Counted from the stretch's first letter, positions 11,658 through 23,256 are shown. The stretch: DNA of 64,000 bases from Posidonia oceanica (GCA_037176725.1 JAZBRS010000044.1:1674001-1738000); one strand, 5' to 3'. Notes: generated by a model not told the origin, from the sequence alone. Program-made: numbers and translations.

Positions 11658-11857
11658 CCAGGGCCAGACCACGATCTGTCCCACCAATCACCACAAGTGG
11701 GAGTCCACCACAACAATACAGGTGGAGACCCACACAAACCACAGATGGGGTCCACAACAACTCAAGTGGGGCCTGCAAGGGTAATAACACCTAACCAAAG
11801 CCAAGGAATTAATTAAACAAGCATAATAACAAGGGAAATGAATTCCTGGGTGTTACA

Positions 11858-13005
11858 ATTTTGAAGATTTCTACGAAAATTACAAAAGTTTTCGAGATTT
11901 CTCCTATTTTATCGATTAACAATAAGTGTTTATATACGATTTTTTGTAATATTTTAAAATATCATTGGTTTTCTTAATTGATTGTTATTTCTGTACGTTT
12001 TGACCTACATTCTCAATGGATCTTATTTTGGTAACTTTTATTGTCATTCAAATAAAATTCGAAAGGATAAACGGGTTTTGATGGAAGAGATAGTTTGATT
12101 TTTGGTTAAGTTAGAGTTTAATTAAATATTTTTTTATAATTTCTAGTATATGTATTTTTTTGATAGTGGATCGTAATTTCCACCTATAAATATCAATCAT
12201 CGGTATTTCCTCGAATTCGATACACTTCTGACAAATTATACTCAATTTTTAATAGCGCATTGCTTTAGAAGATTTAAAAAAGTTTGACTTTTTTTATTTT
12301 TGAGTTCTCTTACGTGTTTTTTGACAATTACATACAATAATTTATCTATTTTGCGTTATTATATACCAACTACACATCTCTACATGAGTTTTACGTAATT
12401 TATAAGATTTCTACGAAAATTACAAAATCTTATGAGATTTCTTCCATTTTATCGAAAAACAGTAGGTGTTAGTTAACAGTTTTTTTTTACTTTTCAAAAA
12501 ATATATTGTTTTCATATTTGATTGTTGTTTTTGATACATTACGACCTATATTATCTGTGAATCATGTTTTGGTGACATTCGATGCCATTCAAATAAAATA
12601 CTAGATGATAGACGATTTTTAATTTGACAAAAAACTTTGACATTTTATTAAGATAGTGTTTTATTGAACATTTACGTGACATTTATATTAGTTGAATTTT
12701 TTCATAGGTGTATCATATTTTCCACCTCTATATTTCTATTATCGATATTTCCTTGAATTCGATACACTTTTGTCAGCTTGTACTCAATTTCTAAAGGCAT
12801 ACAGGTTTTCGAACTTTAAAAAACTTTGACTAATTTATTTTTGAATTCTCCAATTACTTTTTTGACATTAACAAACAACAATTTTTCTATTTTGCATTGT
12901 TACATATCAATAACACTTCTCTACTTCATTTTTATACAATTTTGATGATTTCCATGAAAATTACAAAAGTTTTCGAGATTTCTTCCATTTTAACGATTAA
13001 CAATA
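11858..13005. repeat. 540-bp satellite block, left-truncated
   Basis: Satellite resumes inside a type-1 monomer right after the minus-strand LTR terminus. It continues through a type-2 monomer and ends in the usual type-1-like junction. It is about 330 bp shorter than intact blocks because its left end was lost at the insertion. Confidence 0.9.
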
Positions 13006-15149
13006 AGATTCTGGCGACACTAGGAGGCGGGATTCGCCGGTGCGCTTCGCTAGCGACTTTTAAAGGCGTTTCTGGCACACAAGGGACGCCAGGGGCACCC
13101 ATGAGGCGCCCATTAAGTTTGGGTTGGGCCTGATTTTGGTGATAACTGATCTATTGGAGGTCGCTCTTTTGTTGTTGAAGCTTAGAATCTGATTTTTGGT
13201 TTTATGGTGAGTTTTGAAGAATTAAAATGAATCCGTGTCCTTTAAGAGATTAAAATTTAATAAACAAATTAGGGCAAGATGAGAATCAAGTCAATCATAA
13301 GGGAAGCGTTAGGGATTGCATAAAATGGAATAGCAAGACACCACTTGAGCTAGGGTTGGAAAGTGAAAGACTGAATAACCTAGAAATGCTAAGGTTTTCC
13401 CAAATTGGTCTAGATGAACATTAGGGAACATAATAATTTAGGATTGAATCTAGGCACCAGAACTTAGTGTTCTGGGCGCCGTTGGTGTGGGTGTGTAGTC
13501 TCTTATGTACGTTGGGACTTCGGGACCTGTACTTTGCTTCTGTGTGGTGCCGGATGGGTAAATGATATACCCAGAAAGTGCTTTCGTTCCCTTTTGTGTG
13601 GTATTTTGTAATGTGGTTCTGGGCTCGACAGTGGAGCTGTAGAGGCTGTGTTTTGAGCTATGATTTCAGCTCGTAGTTTTGTGCTATGCTTGGTACTGTG
13701 TTTTGAGGTATTTTGAGTTGTCATTTAAGGATTTCGAAATAATTTTCTAAAAGAGTTTGGGAAAGAAAATGCAGGGGTATGGGAAAGATTTTTGAAAGAG
13801 TTTTCTGGTATTTTCTGTATGTGGCGGACCAAGATACTGGAGGGGCGTGTCAACGGAATCATGCGATGTGACGACATTCCTGGTTGGTGGGCGCGTTGCC
13901 TAGGTTGAGGTCCCGAGACGAAGAGGTTGAGGTAAGTGTTCGTCAGATCTTGGAGGTATGATACTCCTTGATTGTCGTTCACAAGACCGAGGCTGAGGTC
14001 CGCAGGTTGGGGATACCGACTGGACTTGGAGGTATGACACTCCACTTGTTCCGGGTGCCGAGGAACCAGGGTACTGATTGTATATAGTGTATCATGGCAG
14101 TGGACACAGGGGGTATGAGACCTCTGAGTAGCTGGACGTGATACCCTAGTTAGTATGGGTATCGAGACTGCTTGGTGTGGACTAAGTTTGGGGGTGACGA
14201 GCCCCAGGGGTTTGGAGCACTGAGTTAGGGCGCTTAGAGGGCGTACCCATTGGTGTCCTACTGAGAGACAGGACCTGTTGAGGCTTGTTGCCGGGACAGT
14301 TCACTCCCCTACACGGTGGTCGACCGTAGCAGTGCAGGGACACCGTGGTTGCGCCTCGGTGGACTGCTTGTGATTAGGTGTCTCGCTTGGGCCCGAGTGA
14401 CGACACTTTGTTTGCTTGTGTGTGGTTAGCTGTGCTTGTGGCCGCGTATGTGGGGCGTAGGTCTTGCGCTAGTGAGGTGCATTGGTTTGGCTGAGCAGTG
14501 TCTCAGTGCTGGCTTTGTGTTTTGGTGTTTGTTGTGTTGTATGTGTGTGTTGAATGCTATTGAGGGTATTCAGACACGGTTGGTTGTCTAGTCCGCACTA
14601 GGAGTGTGATTGATTAGACCGTGTGTTTTGAGACTTGATTTGGCTAGTGTGGTCATTTCTAATGTGCATAAAGATTTTGAAAAGAGCGTGCATATGGTTT
14701 TGAAATGAAAAGTGAAAAGATGATTTCAAATGCATGTTTTTAGTGGTTTGCTTCGTGGGCAATGGGGTATGCCCAATTGTGGCATCCAGAAGTGATGCCT
14801 GCGTTTGTTGCTTGTGGCGTAGTTACGCCTGTTTCCTCGACGTTATTTGTCAAGCTGTTTCTGTGCGTAGGTGGGGTGTGTGCTGGGTGACCTATTGAGT
14901 GGTCACTCACGTGTGTTTTGTTTTTGTTTTTGGCAGGTGCAGGATAGGAGCTGGAGTTGCTAGTGCATATAGGAGAGGAGTCACACTGCCACACATCAAG
15001 GGTTCTGGGTAAGTGAGTTGTTTAAGTTTATTTTATTTTTGCTTTATAGTATTTGTGAGAATTTAGTTCTGTAGTTCATGAATGCTAATAAGATTTTTTT
15101 TTTAAAAATGTTAGCTAGGTTGAAAGGTAACGACATTAGGTTCGTTACA
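13006..15149 (+). mobile_element. Higher-order unit 4: junction block plus LTR fragment
   Basis: A full-length non-satellite half (2144 bp), ending in 'ttcgttaca'. The hairpin at 13453-13480 and the GTGACC/GGTCAC hairpin at 14885-14908 are both present. The splice-like module (polypyrimidine run with CAG before 14937 and GGGTAAGT at 15007) is intact. Confidence 0.8.
14885..14908. repeat. Conserved hairpin, 8-bp stem and 8-nt loop
   Basis: gggtgacc and ggtcactc pair with one G-T, around the loop 'tattgagt'. The same element occurs at 6690-6713, 24792-24815, about 39119-39142 and 48895-48918. In the complete LTR at 62348-62371 the arms are gagtgacc and ggtcactc, with an unrelated loop. Confidence 0.7.
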
Positions 15150-16627
15150 TAGACGGTTTTCGATTTGACAGAAAAGTTTTACTTTTTTTTAAGATAGCGT
15201 TTTATCAAACATTTACGTGTCATTTATAATAGATAAATTTTTTCATAGGTGTATCATATTTTCTACCTCTATATTGCTATTATCGATATTTCCTTGAATT
15301 CGATACACTTTTGTCAGCTTATACTCAAGTTGTAAAGGCTTACTGGTTTTCGAACTTTAAAAAAGTTTGACTTTTTTATTTTTGAATTCTCTAATTACTT
15401 TTTTTGACATTAAGAAACACCTATTTATCTGTTTTGCAATGTTATGTACTGACAACACTTCTCCACTTCATGTTTACACAATTTTGAAGATTTCAACGAA
15501 AATTACAAAAGTTTTTGAGATTTCTCCCATTTTATCGATTAACAATAAGTGTTTGTGTAAGATTTTTTGTAATATTTTAAAATATCATTGGTTTCCTTAT
15601 TGGATTGTTATTTTTATACGTTTTGACCTACAATCTCAATGGATAATATTTTGGTAACTTTTATTGTCATTCTAATAAAAGTTGAGAGGATAAACGGGTT
15701 TAGATGGAAGAGATAGTTTGACTTTTTGTTAAGTTAAAGTTTTATTAAATATTTTTTTATAATTTCTAGTATATGTATTTTTTTGTTAGTGCATCATAAT
15801 TTCCACCTATAAATATCAATCATCGGTATTTCCTCGAATTCGATACACTTCTGACAAATTATACTCAATTTTTAAAGACACATTGCTTTAGAATATTTAA
15901 AAAATTTGACTTTTTTAATTTTTGAGTTCTCTTGCTTGTTTTTTGACAATTAAATACAACGATTTGTCTATTTTGCATTATTATATACCAACTACACATC
16001 TCTACATGAGTTTTACGTAATTTTTAAGATTTCTACGAAAATTACAAAATCTTTTGAGATTTCTTCCATTTTATCGAAAAACTATAGGTTTTAGTTAACA
16101 GTTTTTTGTTAATTTTCAAAAAATATATTGTTTTCATATTTGATTGTTGTTTTTGATACATTATGACTTATATTATCTGTGAATCATGTTTTGGTGACAT
16201 TCGATGTCATTCAAATAAAATACTAGATGATAGACGGTTTTCGATTTGACAAAAAAGTTTGACTTTTTATTAAGATAGTGTTTTATTAAACATTTACGTG
16301 TCATTTATATTAGATGAATTTTTTCATAGGTGTATCGTATTTTCCACCTCTATAGTTCTATTATCGATATTTCCTTGAATTCGATACACTTTTGTCAGCT
16401 CATACTCAATTTCTAAAGGCCTATAGGTTTTCGAACTTTAAAAAAGTTTGACTTTTTTATTTTTGAATTCTCCAATTACTTTTTTGACATTAACAAACAT
16501 CAATTTTTCTGTTTTGCATTGTTATATATCAACAACATTTCTCTACTTCATTTTTACACAATTTTGAAGATTTCTATGAAAATTACAAAAGTTTTTGAGG
16601 TTTCTTCCATTTTATCGATTTACAAAA
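15150..16627. repeat. 540-bp satellite block
   Basis: A 1478-bp copy in the same phase as the others. Its right third (about 16310-16490) carries variants ('gtatcgtattttcc', 'ctatagttctatt', 'ggcctatagg') that reappear together only at 37380-37560. Confidence 0.9.
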
Positions 16628-16915
16628 AGATTCTGGCGACACTACGATGCGGGATTCGCAGGCGCGCTTCACTGGCGAACATTAAAGGCGTTTCTGGCAC
16701 CCATGGGACGTCAGGAGGCGCCGAATATGTTTGGGTTGGGCTTGATTTTGGTGATAACCGATCTATTGGAGGTCGCACTTTTATTGTTGAAGTTGAGAAT
16801 CGGATTTTTGGTTTTATGGTGATTTTTGTGGAATTAAAATGAATCCTTGTCCTTTAAGAGATTAGAATTTTGTAAACATATTAGGGCAAGATGAGAATCA
16901 AGCCAATCATTAGGG
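16628..16915 (+). mobile_element. Higher-order unit 5, left part before LINE-1
   Basis: The GC-rich block and following LTR-unit sequence run up to 'aatcattaggg'. They are then interrupted by LINE-1 and resume at 23257 with 'ggttggaaac'. Confidence 0.8.
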
Positions 16916-17428
16916 TGTTTTCTCTAGCGAAAGCAACCGTCCGTGTCTAGGGTTCCGGTGATCTCCAGTTTTTTCCTTCGGTGATCTGCAAGTGGGCGGG
17001 TGCTATAGTGGGTGGGCCCTGCCTTTCGTCTGCTACAAGAGTTCTATCTTGTTATATTTTTTGTGCTATAGTGAGAGAATTGGATTTCGTGCCATCATCT
17101 TCCTCCGGAGGCTAGGACTTCATTCTTTCCTGCATCATGGGTTCAATTTTTTCGTCGCTCTCCGCTCCGATGGTTCTTGGTCTTCTGTTACGTCCGAGAC
17201 CTCGACCATCTTCTTGGTGTGGTCTGGAGGTTTTTCTTCTCTGCAACGAAGATGTTCACTCCACAGAAGCTAAGTTTCCTTTTACGTCTTCTTGCTGGTC
17301 CTTCTTGCTTCTTGCTGTTATCTATTTTGTCGATATTTTGGTTGGTTCTGGGTTGGTCCCTGGTGTTGGTGAGTTCTTCGGTCTTCTTTATCTATGGTTT
17401 ACTTCTCGGTCCGAGCTGAGGTTCCTTC
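16916..17428 (+). other. LINE-1 5' untranslated leader
   Basis: This is GC-richer than the flanks and rich in TC and TTCTT words. No long conserved reading frame precedes the ORF1 start. Plant L1 elements carry an internal promoter in this region, but I cannot point to a specific promoter motif. Confidence 0.6.
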
Positions 17429-18968
17429 TTGATGGTCTCTGAGGAGGAGGAACCCATCCGGGGAACCAGATCTTATGCTGCGGTTGCCGGTGGTGGTGGT
17501 AGTGCTGATGAAGATATACCATTCAGAGAGCTGAGTACTAAGTTTGGTAGGCCTGCGATGATTCTATCGAACGTGGAGATTGCAAAGATCTCTCTGCCGT
17601 ATAAGAATGCCCTCATTTTTAAGTTATTTTCTTTGCATTTTCCAGTGGTGGACATTCAAAAAGGCTTATCTAATTGGGGAGTTAGGGGAGGTGCTATGGT
17701 AACAGTTATTGATCGGAGACATATGCTTGTTAGATTTAATCTTCAAGAGGACTTCACCAAGATCTACACGAGAGAGAAATGGATCTTGAGAGGTTAGATG
17801 ATCAAAATCTTCAGATGGTCGCCATGGTTCCATCCTGGTATGGAGAGTTGTCTTGCTCCGGTTTGGGTTGCCATGCCTGGTTTGCCACACTATTACTACA
17901 AGCATGGGTTCATCAAGACGGTGGCTAGGGCTTATGGTTCGCTGCTCTCCATTGCTACCCCCACATCCACAGGTTCTACAACGGTGTGTGCTCGGTTCTG
18001 TGTGGAGATGGACCTCTCCAAGGACTACCCTACTGAGATATATGTCGGGACAGAATCAAGGGGTGGGTTTCAACCGGTGAAGTTGGAAAATAGGCCCACG
18101 TTTTGCTCTAGTTGCAACAAGATGGGGCACGTTTTTAGCTCATGCCGGCGTAATCCAGACAGCTCCTATAAGGTCAGTGAGTCTAGACAGGAAACAAGGA
18201 AGGACTCTTATTCAGACTAATGAAGTGGTTCTACACAAGGCCGGTAAAGCTAAGGTGAAGAAAGTTTGGAAACCTATAGGTAAGTTTTTTAAGGTTGATG
18301 AGGTCATCTCTGAGGTACAGATGGATGTACCGGTTTCTACAATTTTCTCGAGGCAAAAAGAAGGTACCGTGGTGTGTGATCGTGAAGAATTCCTATGGGA
18401 TGAAGATCCGGATGTTAGAAGAATGTTAGCTCTGATTTTCAGTGAAGAGAATGCAGGAGGAACTTATGTAGAATGTGAGGATTCATAGAATTGTGTTGAG
18501 GCTTTTGAGCTTTGTCACACTACTCCGGTGGTTGAGCAAGTGGATGGTTTGTCTCCAAATCTGTTACTTGCATCTCAAGCGGTGGCTGTAGTGCAGGAGC
18601 TGGACGTCGATAGTGATGGGTTGATACATGATATTAGCACAGAACGGATGGAGAGCTCAGTTGTTGATCATGGTGGACATAATCCAAGTGGCTTGTCCAT
18701 TGAAGTGAATAAGGGACACATGCTTCCTGGTACTGCTGTCGTTAATTCAGAGCTTGTGGGGGCAACTAGTGAGGGAGGGAAGAGAAGGCCTGGAAGACCA
18801 CGTAAAAAACCGTACATTCTTCAACGGGGCTATGCAAGTGAATCTGGGATAAATGAAGTCGGTGAGGGTCGACAAGCAGGTCCTTTAACTCGTAGCAAGT
18901 CTACGTCTAGTGGTTTATGGAAGGCCTTCCAAATTCTTTCTAATGAAGAGTCTAATATGGAATGCTAG
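17429..18968 (+). pseudogene. LINE-1 ORF1 (DUF4283-like domain, CCHC knuckle, AT-hook-like tail), broken
   Basis: ORF1 proteins of plant L1 elements bind the element RNA. From MMVSEEEE at 17429 the frame shows a DUF4283-like domain (RSYAAVAGG through ILRG and IFRWSPW). A CX2CX4HX4C knuckle (FCSSCNKMGHVFSSC, 18104-18145) follows. After that comes a basic GKRRPGRPRKK stretch that resembles an AT-hook (GRP core between basic residues). Breaks: an in-frame TAG at 17795-17797 where LINE-2 has Gln (RGQVLKVF); a +1 shift between about 18170 and 18220; and a TAG at 18486-18488. The last codons MEC-stop (18957-18968) overlap the WNAR motif that opens the ORF2 endonuclease. Confidence 0.85.
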
Positions 18969-21900
18969 AGGTCTCAGGAATTATCCCACCTTGAGGAGAT
19001 TGAAGTTCATGATAAAAACATATCATCCTATTATGGTTGCTATTGTTGAACCGTTCATTAATGTTGATAGAGGTGTAGGTATTCGGGATCAGTTGGGTTT
19101 TGACAACTTTGTTGCTAATGATGAGGATACTGCTAAGATTTGGATCTTCTCCAAGATTTCAGCTCAGTTGGAGGTCCTATCTAGTCATCCTCAAGCTCTT
19201 ACTATGAGGATCTTTGCTAGTGAGGTGGGCAGTAAGATGGTCTTTACTATTGTCTATGCTAGCTGTGATGGTAAGGAGAGACGTCTTTTGTGGGAGCACC
19301 TTTTTTCTATCATGCAGATGAAGCTTAATGTTCCTTGGTTTGTTGTTGGGGACTTTAATACTGTGCTTTCTAGCTCAGAAAAAAAAGTGGCAGATTTCCA
19401 AGACAATTATATATGGAGGATTTTAGAGATTGTTTACTGAGGTGTAGTCTTTTTTATGCTGGTTTTGCGGGTTCTTCTTTCACTTGGTGCAACAATCAGC
19501 ATGGTGAGGGGAGAATTCTTGTTAGACTTGATCGGTGCTTGGTTAATGATTTAGGTTTTGATTTTTAGCTACAGGTATCTCACTTGGCCAGGTCTAATTC
19601 TGATAATTCCCCATTACTCCTTTGCATCTCTAAGCCAAATGTGGATGGTCCTCGGCCTTTCAGATTTCTGGACGTTTGGTTAGAGGATGCGGGATGTCTG
19701 AATGTTATCAAGGACTCTTGGGTAGCTCCAGTATGTGATAAAGGTGATATGTCCTTTAGATGGTTTCTTAAGCTTAAGAGACTTAAGGGGGACTTACGTG
19801 ACTGGAATAGAAATTACTTTGGGGACATCTTTGAGATGGTTAAAGTGGCCGAGGAAAAGCTCAAAGTAGCACAGATGAACCTCGAGTCAACCTATAGTGA
19901 TATGTGTTTGCAGGAGGTTATCATGGCTCAGCAAGAGTTGGACAAAGCATTGAGATAGGAAGAAAAATTTTGGGCTCAAAAGGCTCATTGTAAGTGGCTT
20001 AAGGAAGGGGACAGAAATAGCGCCTTCTTTCATAACACTGTCAAATAGAGGAGGCAACACAACTTTATTCAGGCTATCAAGGACACAAATGGCGTGTGGA
20101 ATCATGATATTCAGGATATTTGTTCTACTGGAGTTAATTTTTTCAAAGGCCTTTTTTCTTCTGAGGGATCTATGGAGGACGAGCATCTCCTTGATTGTAT
20201 CCCTCGTTTAATTTTAGATGATGACAATTTTATTTTATCTAGAGTTCCTGACATGGAGGAAATTCTACAGGCTCTTAGTTCGATGCCTGCGGGGGCAGCC
20301 TCAGGTCCTGATGGATTCTCTATATCCTTCTATATTGCTACGTGGTAAATTATTAAGGAGGATCTCTTTGCCTTGGTGAAATATTTTTTTGTTGGAGGGC
20401 TTATGCATAGGAGTGTTTTTGCTTCCCTGCTCTGCTTAATTCCTAAAGTTGAGAATCTTGTTATCTTTGCTCAGTTTAGACCCATCAGTGTGGGGAATGT
20501 TGCATCAAAGATTTGTTCTAAAATTCTCAATAATAGGCTGGTTTCTTTCCTACCTATGATGATCGACCTGGAACAGGCAGGCTTTGTCAAAGGTAGAGAT
20601 ATTTTTGATCATATCCAGTTGGCCCAGGAGCTGTGTGTTGATGTGAACAGGAAATGCAGAGGTGGTAATGCTATCTTCAAACTGGATATGTTGAAAGCTT
20701 ATGACAGGATGGAATGGGTTTTCCTTTTTAATGTCCTGCATAGATTTGGCTTTTCTGTGAGATTTATTGATTTGGTTAAAAGGTCTCTTAACAACAATTG
20801 GTTCTCATTATTATTAATGGGAAACAGATTGGTTTTTTCAAGGCTTCAAGAGGTCTAAAGCTGGGAGACCCTTGTTCTCCATCTTTATTCATTATTGCCC
20901 AAGAGGTTTTTAGTAGAGGGCTCCAGGAGTTATTTTTGAGAGGCTACTGTCAGAGATATACTACTTCGGGTAAAGGTCTGGTGCCTTCTCATTTATTCTT
21001 TGCTGATGATGCTTTGCTTTTCTGTAGAGGAGATGGAAACTCGATTCAGAATCTCATGTATTTCATTTCCAAGTACGAGGAAGCTTTGGGTCATGCATGG
21101 GGTAGAATAAGTGTACCTATATATGGAGTGATCCATCTTCCAGAAGTGAGCTGATTGAGAGATATATGGGTTTTGCTAGAGGGTCTTGGCCTCTTCATTA
21201 TTTGGGTGCTCTCATTGCTGCGGGCCGTAGTAGAATCTCTTATTTCCTTCCCTTGGTGGATAAGGTTAGACGTCGAGTTAATGGATGGGATGCTCGTACC
21301 TTGAATATGGTTGGTAGGTTGACTCTGGTTAGGAGTGTTTTGGCTTCTATTCCTATTCATATTTTGGCTGTTTCTAAGATTCCTGAGCATGTCACTAATA
21401 TTCTGGACTGCATATTGCGTGATTTTTTGTGGGGTTCTAAAATGGGTAAACGTCTCCTTCATTGGGTTAATTGGGATAATTGCACTAAGTCTTATGATGA
21501 GATGGGGTTAGATATCAGAAAATTCCAAGACCTGCATGTGCTTTTCAATATCAAGGCTTGTTGGAACATTCTGCAGCGTTCCTATTTATGGAGTCAATTT
21601 TGTGCAGCTAAGTATTGTATTGATCGAAATCGGTGGTATGCTCCTGTTTCGTCCTTTTGCTCTACTAGATGGAAGTCCCTCATGAATGTGATGCCGTGGG
21701 TTGTTGCTAATTCTTTGTGGCAAATTGACAAAGGAAATAGTTCTTTTTGGATGGACAAATGGGGGGACAGTGGTATTATTCATAATATTTTTCAGCACCT
21801 GCCTAGTGCCGATCTGTCTGTCAAGATTGTGGATGTGTTTTTTAACAAGGATTTGTTTGAGGAACACGTGGTTGGGGACATGGGAGATTTGCAGAATATG

Positions 21901-23077
21901 TGGGCTGCACTTCAAGATCTCCATGTGGACCCTCGTGGACAAAATGACATTCTCATTTGGTCTCCTTCTCATGATGGTCTTTTTTCTATCAAAGATACGT
22001 GGAATTTGATTAATACTAAGAGGTTTGTTGTTCCCTCTAGAAAGTGGATCTGGTCTAGATTGATTCCTCCATAAATGTCTTTATTTCTCTAGAGCATTAG
22101 TTGGAATGCAGTAGCTATGGATATGAGCATTCAATCCTGTGCCGTCCCTATTGTCTCGAGGTGCAATTGTTGTGTGGAGCATCATCATGTGGAAAGTCTG
22201 GATCACTTACTACTTCATGGAGAGTTAGGCAGAAGGGTTTGGGATTTCTTTGCTGCTGTTTTCAACATTGATCAGAATGTGGACATTGCTTCTACTATTC
22301 TCTCTTGGCATGGTAGAGCTAAAAGGCACTCGTATGGGTGTACTCTTATTGGGATACTACCGGCTTTCATATGCTGGCACATATGGAGAGAAAGATGTAG
22401 CAGGAGATTCTCTAACCGGTTCCTTAATTGGGCTCAGGTTGTTTCGGGTATTATAGCAGATTGCAACTTCACTATTGAGGGGAACTCTTTTGACTGTATG
22501 GGTGGGGACGTTTTAGCCTTATCTAAGGCTGGATTTCACGTACCTTTTATCTTGGAGAAAATATTTTTTGAATGTGAGATGGTCTCCCCCCACTAATGGT
22601 CTTAAGGCTAATGTTGATGGCTCTTCTACTTCTTCTACTGCTGGGGGTGGTGGTATTGTCACAGATGCTTGTGGTCAGGTTATCATTGCTTTCTCTTATT
22701 ATTATGGGCGTATCACAAATAATGAGGCGGAAATGAGAGATGTCTGGGACCTTTTACTTCTTTGTGACACGTATGGCATCAAAGTTAGGGAGATTGAATC
22801 TGATTCTTTGCAGACTGTTCAGATGTTACAAGGCAGTATCAATGTCCACTGAAGTGCAAATGATGGTGGAGTAGTATTCAGAGGTATAATAGTGTCAACA
22901 TCACTCACTACTTTCGTGAGCAATGGAGCTGCAGATTTCTTAGCTAAAAGAGGTGGATCTACTAGCGCCAATGAAATATTCCACACATATTCTGATCTCC
23001 CTAGAGTTTTGAGAGGCATCTATAATCTGGACAAATGGGGTGTTCCTTCGATTAGGAATAGAAAGAGTAGGGGTTAG
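18943..23077 (+). pseudogene. LINE-1 ORF2 (endonuclease, reverse transcriptase, zf-RVT, RNase H), broken
   Basis: ORF2 normally nicks the target and primes reverse transcription there. Visible in order: an APE-type endonuclease (SLIWNARGLRN at about 18946; VVGDFNTVLS near 19340; SNSDNSP near 19596, where the usual SDH is SDN). Reverse transcriptase follows (ASGPDGFS, FRPISVGNVASK, QAGFVKGRDI, KLDMLKAYDRMEW, and catalytic FADD at 20999-21010). A zf-RVT segment (RKWIWSRLIPP to CNCCVEH and LDHLLLHG) and RNase H (ANVDGSS, NNEAEM, ESDSLQ) complete it. The protein is split across three frames, with shifts near 19380-19440, 20800, 21130 and 22560 and stops at about 19566, 19956, 20046, 20346, 22072 and 22092. 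The reverse transcriptase aspartates survive, but the lost endonuclease His alone would inactivate nicking. Confidence 0.88.
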
Positions 23078-23256
23078 TCTTTTTCTCCACTTCTTTTTCC
23101 CATGTGCTTGGGTTTTGGAGAGGAGTTTTTTCAGACAACCCATAGACTGGTGATTGATGAGTCTTTATCCTCTTTTCGAGGTGTATCATTTCTTTCAGTA
23201 CTCTTTCTTCTATCTTCTACAAAATAAAAAAATTTTATTGCCCAAAAAAAAAAAAA

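Larger units (their letters stand above)
8790..11857 (-). mobile_element. Gypsy-type LTR on the minus strand, 3.07 kb
   Basis: On the minus strand it begins TGTAACACCC at 11857 and ends CGTTACA at 8790, with a primer site just beyond, so it is a 5' LTR with the start of its internal region. Internal landmarks such as 'ggtatgatactcc', 'acgataccac' and 'gtgagtgacc' align in reverse with the plus-strand LTR fragments of the array, so it is a diverged member of the same broad LTR family. At 11858 satellite resumes in a type-1 monomer at 'attttgaagatttctacg', while on the left the unit-3 LTR half is missing. The insertion is therefore associated with loss of about 2 kb of backbone, and no target duplication can be read. 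Confidence 0.75.
16916..23256 (+). mobile_element. LINE-1, L1-type non-LTR retrotransposon, full-length but decayed
   Basis: The order is a 5' leader (16916-17428), ORF1 (17429-18968), ORF2 (about 18943-23077), a short 3' UTR and a 13-A tail (23244-23256) preceded by 'ttttattgccc'. LINE-2 at 30811 has the same 3' end on the other strand, so the two belong to one family. By comparison with other units the insertion site lies after 'attaggg', and sequence resumes at 'ggttggaaac'. About 50 bp of the backbone between these points is missing and no target-site duplication is seen. Many stops and frameshifts show that it is not active. Confidence 0.92.

Noticed and set aside
11162..11794. Ser/Pro/Leu-rich and Arg/Glu-rich open frames up to 206 codons on both strands
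   Set aside because: They arise from a GA/CT-rich tract inside an LTR. Overlapping long frames on both strands with skewed composition are expected there.
13503..15000. Repeated small frames such as the 84-codon one at 14740-14994 (also at 2937, 6544, 24647, 48750) as a conserved peptide family
   Set aside because: They recur only because the LTR fragment is repeated. They lie antisense to the LTR and changes are spread over all codon positions, with no sign of protein-level conservation.
22568..23077. Stand-alone plant RNase H-like gene
   Set aside because: It is the C-terminal RNase H part of LINE-1 ORF2, collinear with the reverse transcriptase upstream and followed by the LINE tail.
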